NCBI GenBank assembly: GCA_036679665.1
Contig: JAZHEJ010000040.1
Span: 62,001 to 126,000, forward strand
Reading direction: 5' to 3'
Length of the DNA: 64,000 nt
Source of the DNA: Tethybacter castelli
Lineage (GTDB): Bacteria > Pseudomonadota > Gammaproteobacteria > Tethybacterales > Tethybacteraceae
Part shown: positions 26,778 through 35,925 of the stretch, in pieces
Numbering within the stretch: position 1 is the stretch's first letter
Layout of the letters: each line of letters begins with the position of its first letter
Translations under genes and position numbers: made by a program
Notes under the pieces: generated by a model
The model's database searches: none
Told to the model about the DNA's origin: nothing
What the model saw: only the letters and a program-made list of their open reading frames with translations

Positions 26778-29700
26778 ATGAAAGCCATATTCAAAGTCAA
26801 TTTACCACCACAACGCCCAAAGCGTGACCGGGGATTTGTGCAGATTTTGTTGTTGATACTGATCATGCTGGGCGTCACGACTTATGGTATCGTAGTGTTT
26901 CAGGCCCGGGTCGTCAGTGACTCGTCCCGCCAGGACAGCGTTAACGCCAATACGCTCGAAACCGCCCGTATAGCGTTGCTCGACCATGCGGTTGGCGAAG
27001 GGATGCAAAATTACCAGACGCGAGCTCATATCCTGCCCGATCTTGATTACTTTTACTTGGATACTAATGTTTCTGGTTTATTTAATTATCGAGTAAGCAG
27101 ACCCGGACAATTTCCTTGCCCGGACGTAGCCGGTGCCGATTCTCTTGATGAAGACAGGATCGGAAGAGATGGTTCGGCGTGGTCGACCAACGACCTAAGG
27201 CTAGACGGCATCGCTGATTACGCGCCTTTTTATGGTGATGTAGTTGGCGACTTATCCTATTGTTCATCTGAACGCGATTTTTTGCCTCTTGTACAAGGAA
27301 GCAGAACCGGACGTCTTCCATGGGCCGAATATTTCGACTACACCGGCCTCATTCGCGGTGTCGATAGTCCCTACCCGCTGATTGACCGCAACTCGGATCG
27401 TCTTTGGTACTCAGTGTCGCGCAATGTGGTAAATACCGATCAACCGATCAACGCGAACGCATTGCTCAGGCAGGATGACGGCTGGTTGACACTGAGGGTG
27501 GCAGCGTTTCAACGACCAGACGAGACATCACTCCGACAAGTCGGATTTGCGAGTGATCTTACGATAACCAATCTGGCCGCGCTAGTAATTTCACCTGGCA
27601 CAAGCTCACCCGCCTTTCCGCGGCAATTTACCGAAAATGAGCTTTACGGCCCTGGAAATGCATCATTAACAATTCACAACGATATCGCCGAACAATATCT
27701 TGATGACATCAATACCACCTTGGTTTTGCCTAGCTCAACCGTAACAGTATCAGTTAGCAATAATGACGCAGATAATGTTTTTGTTACCGGATCCGGCGAT
27801 CCTCTTGATCATATTGATCAAATCGCACACATAAGCAAAGAAGAACTTGTCACTCGCTTCGATCAAATACCGGTTGATGACAATTTAGACCAGATCGCCG
27901 ATTTACTTGCGAACTATTACGACAAATACGGTTCTTTACCCGATCCTGCCACCGCAGAACGAACCAACACCGATTTTATTACACGCGCTTTTGGCAGAAG
28001 TTCCGATGGTATTAATATCAATTTGTACGACCCCACCGCGAGTTCTGGCGATCTTAACCGTCTTGATGACATAGGCATTCGGGGCGGGCGGGTCGAATAT
28101 GCCTTAAACCCCATTAGCAATCCTAGTTCGACTCAACCTGCAATGGTTATCGATATTGATAATAGAACTGAGCAATTGATCAGCGGACTGACAGGTGCTG
28201 AGATACCTGACATATTTGTTCCGCTAGATACTACCGTGGCAGTGACATCTGCAAGTTTCCACTCTTTTGAAATACCGCTTAACGATCTGCTTTATCCTGG
28301 CACGCCTTATACCCCGGTATCTACTCAAGAGGCTTTAGGCAGATGGCAAACGGTAATCCCTGCCGGTGAACCTTTCCGAGCCGCCGCACCTTTCTATATT
28401 ACCCGAGACCCCAGTCATTCAGGCGCGCCTGTGTCGGCTGTAACTTTGGATACACAATCCGAACTTGATTACGGTAGCATTACCGGCGAATACAATTTGC
28501 TTTTTGGCGATTTGGTGCCAAGTTTGATGCGAGATCTGGCGCCGCTAGGCTATGCGGTTCTCATGCCTAGCGGAACCTGGATGGTTGCCGATGCCGATAT
28601 CACCATATCCGGCACTGAGGCCCAACTCGTTGATCCGGTTACAGACAGAAGACCTTCCCCCGGCATCGCTTTTGAGCCGAACATTAACGCCGCTAGCACA
28701 GTGCAGTTCGGTTTAAGTCGCGATCTTAATGAAATCACAACCGATCCTCCGGCTGTGGCAAGTAAATCCCCTCTGGTCACAGGCAACCATGGTCTGTTAC
28801 CCACCCCTTTGCTTCCTAATCAAAAGTTCGGCGAACAGCCGTTTACTAGCAACAGAGGTCTTTTTCTGATACCGACTCCAATTGTACCGACAAACGATAA
28901 TATAAACGCGATTGTTATCGATCCTTTAGGAGCGGTCGGGTCATTTCCCGCCGAGGTTACCTTGCATCCGCAAGCAAATATCATAACAACTGCTCTTGAC
29001 GCTCCGGTTACTTCTTCTATAGAACCGCTAGCATTCGATCCTATCCCGAATATATCTGCAAATTCCTACACATATGATAGCATCGTTGCTCCGTATCCAT
29101 TTTTTAACGGGCTTTCCGATCTAGTTTTCCCTGGTCAAATCATTGTTGATGGACCAATAGTTATTCCTGTGGGAGCGAAATTTTTCTACCCAAGCGGAAC
29201 CAGGCTTCATCTTGACGGGCGCATACCGAGTATTGATGTCTCTCTCAATCCACCACGCCTGTTTGCCCATTTGCCGGCCGGGACAATATTACACGACGTA
29301 CGTATACACAGTAGAGCCGGAAGTCTGATGCCTGACGGCCAAACTGTTACGGTTATCGTAGACAACGGCGTATCAACAACACTAATTAACGCTAGCAGTA
29401 CCGAGCAAGCTGCAGTGTTTTCAAGGATTACTCTAGTTAACGGTGGCCAGCTTAGCTACAGTTCTCTTGGTTATTATGACGGCACTGAAATATCACCGTT
29501 ACCACAGAACGCCGCTCAGGCAGCATTCAAAGTTGAAGGCAAATTTGGATTAATTAACAACAATGCTTCCTTGGAAGATTTTTTAACCAACAGTACTCCA
29601 AACCGTTTTCTCGCTAGAGCTCAAGATTCTTACCTGTACCCGGCACTTGGGTCTTTCGAGGCTAGATCACGATTATTAAGCCCGACTCCGTCGATCACTA

Positions 29701-32700
29701 TACGAACTGTAGGTGGCGTCACCGTAAGAGAACCGGAAGCAAACACTGTTGTTCATGCCATCGAAAACCCACTTGCCCGCTCAGAAATCGTCGCCTATAG
29801 CTTTGGCACTGGGCAACCGACAACAATTACCTTGTTGCAAGAGAACTCCCGCTTGAACCTTAATTTAACAAGTACAGTAAGCAGGTACTCATTGATTGAC
29901 CAATATGGACTCGGCATTGAGTTTGAACGCAATAGCAATGCTGACGGCGCTATCATTCCATCAATACCGGGCACTCAAATTACCCTTGATTTTGGACAGG
30001 GAGTGACAATGCAGGCCAATCCTGGTCGAATGTTTTTGACCACCAATGTGGACGGTACCGTCAACTTGTTGTTTAATCAATTCGGCGCACCAGAAAGCAA
30101 TACGCCGCTGGCCCTTTCGTATGTGCCGGAGCTTACACTCGGCACCCTTGCACTTACCCGAGACGGTGCAATAACAACTATAAGTGTTGACGCCCGCATG
30201 ACCGAGCTGGCTCTCAATCTTGACAGTAGTACATCCATTGCTCTTCCAAATTTTAATCCCGCCACACAATACGCCACCCCCAGTGATCGATTTGCGATCG
30301 GAAATATAACGGTAAATGTCGTTGGTATTACATTACCGGATTTATCCACAGCCACCCGCGTGTATGCCAGATATGATACCGATGCCGTGTTGTTTGATGG
30401 CTCAGATAGTGAACTGCTTCCTGCCGCTACCCAAGCTGAATTCGGGTTGCTTGAATTTTTTGACATTGGTACAGACAGAAACACGCGTCATATGGTGCCC
30501 GGAGCCCGAATCTTTGCTGGTACCGGATACTATCCGATACCATCTAACGCCGCAGTACGCCCTTATCGTGATCTGATTTCAATCGACGGCCCTGAATCTA
30601 TAACTTTGTCCGTGGTTTCCGCAGGTCTACTACCACCAACTACCTTCGAGCTGCCTTCATTTGACCGTACATCTTTTCCCATAAACACTGACTTGACAGT
30701 CAATTTGACCGCTAATGCCGCCGTGCCGCAGACTATCGTTTTGAGACCAGCTGACTTGATGATCCTTTCCCGCCCCAAATTGGCGATTCCGGGCGGGCAG
30801 GATGCCGTACCGCTTAGGTTAACCACTGATATTGCTAGTAATAATTACTATGATTTTACCGACGCTGCGATATTTCTGGCCGATCAAATTGAACATGTGT
30901 CAATCTTAACAGGCACAACAACAACGTTATCAATTGGAATATTACCAACCGAATTGGAGACAAACGTTATCCCCAGCACTTCTATTACCATAGGGTTGCC
31001 GTTTACATCTACTGCCGATATCATGGATACGAGTTTTACGTTTGTCTTGGATGATGGTGGAATCGTAAGTAACGGGCGCGCAGGTGTTACACCGCTACGT
31101 ACTTTGAGCACTATCCAGCCCAGACAAGTAATGCGTATGCGCTTCGGAATTAACGAAGGAATAGCAGGTGAACCAGATCTGCTACCGCTGATCGATTTGT
31201 CTTGGAGCAATCGTGAACGAAGCGACATCAGACACAGTGACTTCGCCCCGGACAATCTTGTTTTTGCGCAAAACAATCCGCTGTTTTATGCGGTTGCCGA
31301 GGCGTGTCGATCGCGAACCAAACGCAATGTCGATGACTGTACAGACGCTCGCCAAGGTGGCCTTAGCGTACAAATTCTGCCCGGTGAACAAGTACGGTTA
31401 CCCGACGATGAAATCGCTCCTCCGGGGTTGATTATTCATGGATTTAGAAACAATAACCTATTGCCTCAGCCGTTTACCATCATTGAGCCTGACCCGGCAG
31501 ATAATTTTGGCCTATATCCTTTCACTCCCTTCGACCAAGCCTCAGCCGGCAACGTTACCGTAACCGTGGCAGGCATACGCATCCGGGAAGATGGCGCCAT
31601 TGAGGAACTTGAATTTTCAGAAGACTCCTTTAGCTCACTTACCAGCTCCGGCAGTACCCTTACGTTCGCGGTTGGCACAACTTTAGTTTTGGTGCCTGGT
31701 CAAACGGGAATCATGTTCCGTTATGAGCCGGTCGACCAGACGTTGTACGCAATGTCGCAACCTCAACCCACCGACCGCTTTGGCTATCGAGAACCACTTA
31801 CTCTTATCCAGGGAGGGTTCACCGCCAATCGTGAAATTGACGCCCTTCACAAAATCACTGTTGCGGTCGGACAAACAATTTCATTGGCTACCGACACCAG
31901 AATTGTCGGTTCCTATGATATTCCTGAGAACACCGGCTTTATCGAACTTGCACCAGGAAGTATATTCGCGGATACCACGCCACGATCCGCTTCCAATTAC
32001 CGACTAATTGGCGACTACACCAATCTTACCGTTACTTTGAACAGCAACGCGGTACTTTTGGCTTCAGGGCAACAATTGCCTACCGTAACCCTTAGCGGAG
32101 GTCCTAACTTGACCCTCAACCCTTCGACCGCACAAGAAGAATCAACATCAGCGGCTTTAAATCTTTCTCCTGGTTCAGTGATAACCATTACCGGAACAAA
32201 TCGCGCCATACAAGCTCAACTGAGCGGCTCTTCGATAGCCTTTAATCTGACCAATTCCTCCACCGCTCCTGCAAACTATTATGTGCGCACATACAACAGT
32301 CCAGCGGCAACTGACGGAAGGCGGTTCCGCGATCTGGCTATCCCTTCTAGGGTTGGCAGCTACGGCACAAACAATGATGATTTAAGTGCCTATGACCCGC
32401 TAATAATCAACTTAGCCTCCGCGGCGCAGCAATTACCCGTCGATTGTTGGATGTGCGGCCTTGAGGCCACCGGAGTTGATATATCATCAGGTGATCCGTT
32501 AAATCCTATTTTTAACCCTGCAACCGTTACAGTAACATTATCTAGAAAAATTGCTCCACCGGTTACCGTCAGTACAATTGTGGAACCTGCCGACATGCTC
32601 GTCCACAGCATTGTCACTATGACAATTGACACTACTGGAATTACTGACTCGATGGTCAACCTCAGAATCAATGATTTTGACAGTACATTTGTATATGGCG

Positions 32701-34517
32701 ACGTAACTTTGCTTGAGCTTCCAGATAACATCGAGATCGCAAACGATTCGTTACAAAACGATATTACGGATCATTACGCAAACACATTATCAATCGCTCC
32801 TAACAGCGCAGCCGTCCTAGACACTTTAGCTGCTACTACATTTGCGGGAATCGCCCTTGATCGTTTTGGAGCGACAGAACCACTTCTTATCACTATAGGA
32901 AACGCGGTTGAGCTGGAAGGCCCTCTCGCACTTTATTCGCCTTCGGATACAGAAGCTTTTCCGGGTCTGGCAACTCTCACTCCTGCGCTATCTGCAGCTA
33001 ACCGCGAACAAGCTCAATTCTTTTTAGACAATCCTGAAACCAGGCTACAAATTTCCGGCGATTTTCAGCTAGGTATTCAGCTTACCGATGAAAATCTGGT
33101 TGTCAACGGCATAAATATTCCTCCTGGCAGCATCCTGTATCCTCAGATCGGACTGTTGCTACCTGCTAGAGAACTACCGATTGACGAAGCTACGGTAGTA
33201 CCACTAGTATCTTTTCCCAGTGGTCTTTTCGGCAATATTGTCGGAGGTGGTGCCGCAGGCCGACCTCGTACCATTGACCGCAATATTCTGTTTGAACCAC
33301 CGGCGTCAGGCGGTTCGGGTTCGCTTGGCATTGCGATTGAGAGTACTAATGTAACGACGAATTTGGACCTTAATGTTGCTGTCTCGGCGAGCATGTATTT
33401 CTCGCATCCTTCCGCTATATTACGTGATTTAGATATACGCAGATCGGACGCCGTCCTGTATGGACCGGATTTCCCAAGTATTAAAACCGGTACGCCAACC
33501 ACGCCACCCGCCAGCAAGTCACTAGGTAGCAATCTGCGTCATCCATCTATTGGTGCAACAGATTTGGTTGCGGCTCCGGCACTTCACCAGATTATCTTTC
33601 CACCAGCTGGAGACCTTACCCTTCATCCCCCAGCTTCGCGTTCTGCAGACAGGGTAAATGAATATACCTTTCCTACCGGTACCGATTTGCAGGCGAGTAT
33701 TCCTACAGGCGGCTCGGGCCACAGTCAAGAAACAGTCGATATTAGCGGCTATCGATTTGTAGATAATATAGAGCCACCCGGATCGTTGTTGATTAACGGC
33801 GAGCGATTTGAAGTAGATATTCAAGCTGAAGCAATGACACTTGAGTCGCAAGAAGTAGACCGACTCGCCGCATTTTCACAACCGATACGACAATATCTGT
33901 GGACCAGGACACGCGATGATGTCACAATTACAAACACTCTTACTAGTGAGGAAGTTGAACTTCCCGCCAGCACGGTGATAAATCCGATCTTAGGTACCTA
34001 CCTTTCGCCTGAATATCGCCTGATGAGCGGAGCATCGCAAATCACATTGCGAATTGGAACCACCAGTCCGGCCATTGCCGGTTCGCGGATGATATTTACC
34101 CACCCGGTTATGATGATGCCGCGTGGCGCCATTTTAGATGTGGGAACACAGTCGGTTTCATTTACTGATGTCAAAGGACTTATCGCACACAGTGCGCAGC
34201 CGTTGCGCAGCGATATTTCTTGCGCGGCCTATCCCGGACCATCCTTAGCGGTCAATCAACTAGATGAAGGCCGCAGTACCACATTGCTAATTCGTCCGGA
34301 ATATGAAACCTCCAGTTCCAGGCCGCCTGGCATTCCAGCCACACTAGGTTCAATACTAAGTGACTACGGCCACCCATGCTTGTTGCTTGATTTTGAAGCC
34401 AATACCGATTTGGACAACTCTTTTATCTTTACCTCTAAACCGTTACACGACACCAGTAGCTTTGAAGTTTTAGCCAACGACCGCATGCGCATGATCGGGG
34501 GTAAATTACAACTATGA
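26778..34517 (+). CDS. Giant pilin-like surface protein (2,579 residues), GspK-type N-terminus
   Basis: No named family recognised. The N-terminus has a basic stretch, then RDRG|FVQILLLILIMLG, a hydrophobic helix like a class III signal cut after Gly19. Position +5 is Leu, not Glu, as in GspK tip pseudopilins. Residues 109-213 hold PGQFPCPD, Cys162, GRLPW and LWYSV, matching the three small prepilin-like proteins downstream. From about 250 to the end it is Thr/Ser/Ile/Pro/Asn-rich and Cys-poor, with recurrent short turns such as LPAGTIL, LAPGSIF, IPPGSIL, LSPGSVI and VPVGAKF, suggesting repeated beta-strand modules. A Cys pair (CWMCG) occurs far downstream, and two Cys near the C-terminus. 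Weak ribosome site; its stop overlaps the next start (ATGA). A secreted fibre or tip adhesin is my inference. Confidence 0.75.
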   Translation: MKAIFKVNLPPQRPKRDRGFVQILLLILIMLGVTTYGIVVFQARVVSDSSRQDSVNANTLETARIALLDHAVGEGMQNYQTRAHILPDLDYFYLDTNVSGLFNYRVSRPGQFPCPDVAGADSLDEDRIGRDGSAWSTNDLRLDGIADYAPFYGDVVGDLSYCSSERDFLPLVQGSRTGRLPWAEYFDYTGLIRGVDSPYPLIDRNSDRLWYSVSRNVVNTDQPINANALLRQDDGWLTLRVAAFQRPDETSLRQVGFASDLTITNLAALVISPGTSSPAFPRQFTENELYGPGNASLTIHNDIAEQYLDDINTTLVLPSSTVTVSVSNNDADNVFVTGSGDPLDHIDQIAHISKEELVTRFDQIPVDDNLDQIADLLANYYDKYGSLPDPATAERTNTDFITRAFGRSSDGININLYDPTASSGDLNRLDDIGIRGGRVEYALNPISNPSSTQPAMVIDIDNRTEQLISGLTGAEIPDIFVPLDTTVAVTSASFHSFEIPLNDLLYPGTPYTPVSTQEALGRWQTVIPAGEPFRAAAPFYITRDPSHSGAPVSAVTLDTQSELDYGSITGEYNLLFGDLVPSLMRDLAPLGYAVLMPSGTWMVADADITISGTEAQLVDPVTDRRPSPGIAFEPNINAASTVQFGLSRDLNEITTDPPAVASKSPLVTGNHGLLPTPLLPNQKFGEQPFTSNRGLFLIPTPIVPTNDNINAIVIDPLGAVGSFPAEVTLHPQANIITTALDAPVTSSIEPLAFDPIPNISANSYTYDSIVAPYPFFNGLSDLVFPGQIIVDGPIVIPVGAKFFYPSGTRLHLDGRIPSIDVSLNPPRLFAHLPAGTILHDVRIHSRAGSLMPDGQTVTVIVDNGVSTTLINASSTEQAAVFSRITLVNGGQLSYSSLGYYDGTEISPLPQNAAQAAFKVEGKFGLINNNASLEDFLTNSTPNRFLARAQDSYLYPALGSFEARSRLLSPTPSITIRTVGGVTVREPEANTVVHAIENPLARSEIVAYSFGTGQPTTITLLQENSRLNLNLTSTVSRYSLIDQYGLGIEFERNSNADGAIIPSIPGTQITLDFGQGVTMQANPGRMFLTTNVDGTVNLLFNQFGAPESNTPLALSYVPELTLGTLALTRDGAITTISVDARMTELALNLDSSTSIALPNFNPATQYATPSDRFAIGNITVNVVGITLPDLSTATRVYARYDTDAVLFDGSDSELLPAATQAEFGLLEFFDIGTDRNTRHMVPGARIFAGTGYYPIPSNAAVRPYRDLISIDGPESITLSVVSAGLLPPTTFELPSFDRTSFPINTDLTVNLTANAAVPQTIVLRPADLMILSRPKLAIPGGQDAVPLRLTTDIASNNYYDFTDAAIFLADQIEHVSILTGTTTTLSIGILPTELETNVIPSTSITIGLPFTSTADIMDTSFTFVLDDGGIVSNGRAGVTPLRTLSTIQPRQVMRMRFGINEGIAGEPDLLPLIDLSWSNRERSDIRHSDFAPDNLVFAQNNPLFYAVAEACRSRTKRNVDDCTDARQGGLSVQILPGEQVRLPDDEIAPPGLIIHGFRNNNLLPQPFTIIEPDPADNFGLYPFTPFDQASAGNVTVTVAGIRIREDGAIEELEFSEDSFSSLTSSGSTLTFAVGTTLVLVPGQTGIMFRYEPVDQTLYAMSQPQPTDRFGYREPLTLIQGGFTANREIDALHKITVAVGQTISLATDTRIVGSYDIPENTGFIELAPGSIFADTTPRSASNYRLIGDYTNLTVTLNSNAVLLASGQQLPTVTLSGGPNLTLNPSTAQEESTSAALNLSPGSVITITGTNRAIQAQLSGSSIAFNLTNSSTAPANYYVRTYNSPAATDGRRFRDLAIPSRVGSYGTNNDDLSAYDPLIINLASAAQQLPVDCWMCGLEATGVDISSGDPLNPIFNPATVTVTLSRKIAPPVTVSTIVEPADMLVHSIVTMTIDTTGITDSMVNLRINDFDSTFVYGDVTLLELPDNIEIANDSLQNDITDHYANTLSIAPNSAAVLDTLAATTFAGIALDRFGATEPLLITIGNAVELEGPLALYSPSDTEAFPGLATLTPALSAANREQAQFFLDNPETRLQISGDFQLGIQLTDENLVVNGINIPPGSILYPQIGLLLPARELPIDEATVVPLVSFPSGLFGNIVGGGAAGRPRTIDRNILFEPPASGGSGSLGIAIESTNVTTNLDLNVAVSASMYFSHPSAILRDLDIRRSDAVLYGPDFPSIKTGTPTTPPASKSLGSNLRHPSIGATDLVAAPALHQIIFPPAGDLTLHPPASRSADRVNEYTFPTGTDLQASIPTGGSGHSQETVDISGYRFVDNIEPPGSLLINGERFEVDIQAEAMTLESQEVDRLAAFSQPIRQYLWTRTRDDVTITNTLTSEEVELPASTVINPILGTYLSPEYRLMSGASQITLRIGTTSPAIAGSRMIFTHPVMMMPRGAILDVGTQSVSFTDVKGLIAHSAQPLRSDISCAAYPGPSLAVNQLDEGRSTTLLIRPEYETSSSRPPGIPATLGSILSDYGHPCLLLDFEANTDLDNSFIFTSKPLHDTSSFEVLANDRMRMIGGKLQL

Positions 34518-35311
34518 ATAAATTCGCTAGACAGCGCGGCTACTCAATAGTTGAAATTGCCATCGTGTTAGTGGCGTTTTCCCTCTTGCTCGGAGGGTCG
34601 GTGTTGGTGGTGGGCTCAGCGTTGCGCGATCAGCATCAGGACGCCAACGAAGAATATATGCTGGCGATGCATGATTCGATTTTAGCGTATGCGGCCACCC
34701 ACCGAACACCGGGCGTCAACGTTGTGTTCGCACCGACTAGCGGAGTTGACATTACCTTGTATATGCCGCCAGGCCGTCCAGTTTTGCCTTGTCCAGATTT
34801 GAACGGCGATGGCTTAGAAGACCGCAACACCGCCATATATGATGCGGTCACCGTTTCATTAAGCACGAACCGTAGCAACAGCAATCCATTGGCAGTTCTT
34901 CAATTTGTTCCCGGGCGTTGCTTGGACACCAAAGGTTTGTTGCCTTGGCGCACTTTGGGCACACGCGCCTATGATCAGTGGGGACAGATGTATACCTACT
35001 TTGTTGATAATAATTTCAGCAACGCAACTTTTGGCTTCGACCAGCTAACTCGAGCTAGCACTGTGTTTAAACACTTAGTGGTTCCTGTAACCAGTATGCC
35101 CGGTAATTTTATGTATGTTATGCATTCTGAACCTCGCCGAAGCAGCTCAACGACTGGCAATGGTTTCGCGGATAACGGCAACTTTCGTATTCGTGATGAC
35201 GCCAACGAGATCCAAAGCCGCGTGGCGCAGAATTTGTCTGGTATGGTGCTGGAACGGCAAACGGCTGTTCCTTTACAAAAGCAAAGTAAAAGGAATACAA
35301 AGTGTATTTAA
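34514..35311 (+). CDS. Prepilin-like protein A, N-terminal part (gene broken at an assembly gap)
   Basis: Class III signal QRG|YSIVEIAIVLVAFSLLLGG with Glu14 at mature position +5. Then a Ca-loop-like segment LPCPDLNGDGLEDRN (residues 91-105), Cys136, and KGLLPWRTLGTRAYDQWG. The frame ends at 35311 after a stretch (LQKQSKRNTKCI) unlike its paralogues, 29 bases before the Ns. The matching C-terminal half resumes after the gap in another frame. The start codon overlaps the stop of the giant gene (ATGA). Mostly likely a single intact gene spoiled by poor sequence at the contig end. Confidence 0.8.
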   Translation: MNKFARQRGYSIVEIAIVLVAFSLLLGGSVLVVGSALRDQHQDANEEYMLAMHDSILAYAATHRTPGVNVVFAPTSGVDITLYMPPGRPVLPCPDLNGDGLEDRNTAIYDAVTVSLSTNRSNSNPLAVLQFVPGRCLDTKGLLPWRTLGTRAYDQWGQMYTYFVDNNFSNATFGFDQLTRASTVFKHLVVPVTSMPGNFMYVMHSEPRRSSSTTGNGFADNGNFRIRDDANEIQSRVAQNLSGMVLERQTAVPLQKQSKRNTKCI

Positions 35312-35339
35312 TAACGGAAAAACAAACGTTGAGTTAATT

Positions 35340-35349
35340 NNNNNNNNNN
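35340..35349. other. Assembly gap (10 Ns)
   Basis: Run of Ns inside prepilin-like gene A. The length is probably arbitrary. The roughly 90 bases before it do not match the paralogues in the original frame, so their accuracy is doubtful. Confidence 0.95.
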
Positions 35350-35925
35350 CGATTATTAAATACCACGCCTACGCGCGAAGTGAATGTATTTGAATATTTG
35401 GGGGTGCCATTGGGTTCAGCCGCCGCTACGGTATCTATCAATATTGATCAGCCGGCCATGGCTGACGGAATCGCATTTGCAGTCGTGTCACACGGGCGTA
35501 ATGGCGCATTCGGTGTAACATATCGCGGTGATTATATCGGCAGCGTTCCTACTGGCGATGATTTCACTTGTGGTGATCGTAGTAATCCTGACGAGCGCAG
35601 AGAGGAAGCCATTAACGGACGACGCCATTTCATATGCGAAGAAGGACGTTTACTTGTGGGTCAAGCTATTTGTCAGTCTAATCTAGATCCTGCATTTTTG
35701 CTCAATTCGTGCGCTAGCACGATTAGAGACGTGCCCAGCAACGGCGTTTTTTACACCCAAAAGCGTACCCGGCCGGATTCACCTTTGGTTTTTGACGATA
35801 TCGTAACCTGGATGATGCCTAATGAAATATCTGATTACATGCATGAAAAAGGACTGTTTCCGCTAACACCTCCTCCGGTCGCGCTATTTCCTGCCACGGC
35901 CACCTTTACCAATCCGGACAGATGA
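35350..35925 (+). CDS. Prepilin-like protein A, C-terminal part
   Basis: The frame is open from the gap edge; a GTG at 35380 is available but is unlikely to be a real start. It carries LLNTTP, then DGIAFAVVSHGRNGAFG, Cys residues in FTCGDR and HFICEE, and VFDDIVTWMMP near the end. All of these align with the C-terminal halves of the two downstream paralogues (FVVVSHGAN and FVILSHGQN; DDIVGWL). It therefore completes the gene that starts at 34514. Its stop overlaps the next start codon (ATGA at 35922-35925). Confidence 0.78.
   Translation, partial: RLLNTTPTREVNVFEYLGVPLGSAAATVSINIDQPAMADGIAFAVVSHGRNGAFGVTYRGDYIGSVPTGDDFTCGDRSNPDERREEAINGRRHFICEEGRLLVGQAICQSNLDPAFLLNSCASTIRDVPSNGVFYTQKRTRPDSPLVFDDIVTWMMPNEISDYMHEKGLFPLTPPPVALFPATATFTNPDR

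Noticed and set aside
26778..34517. Giant gene as an autotransporter or two-partner secreted protein.
   Set aside because: There is no Sec signal peptide with a normal cleavage site, no haemagglutinin/TPS domain and no C-terminal beta-barrel; the pilin-like N-terminus and its paralogues downstream explain it better.
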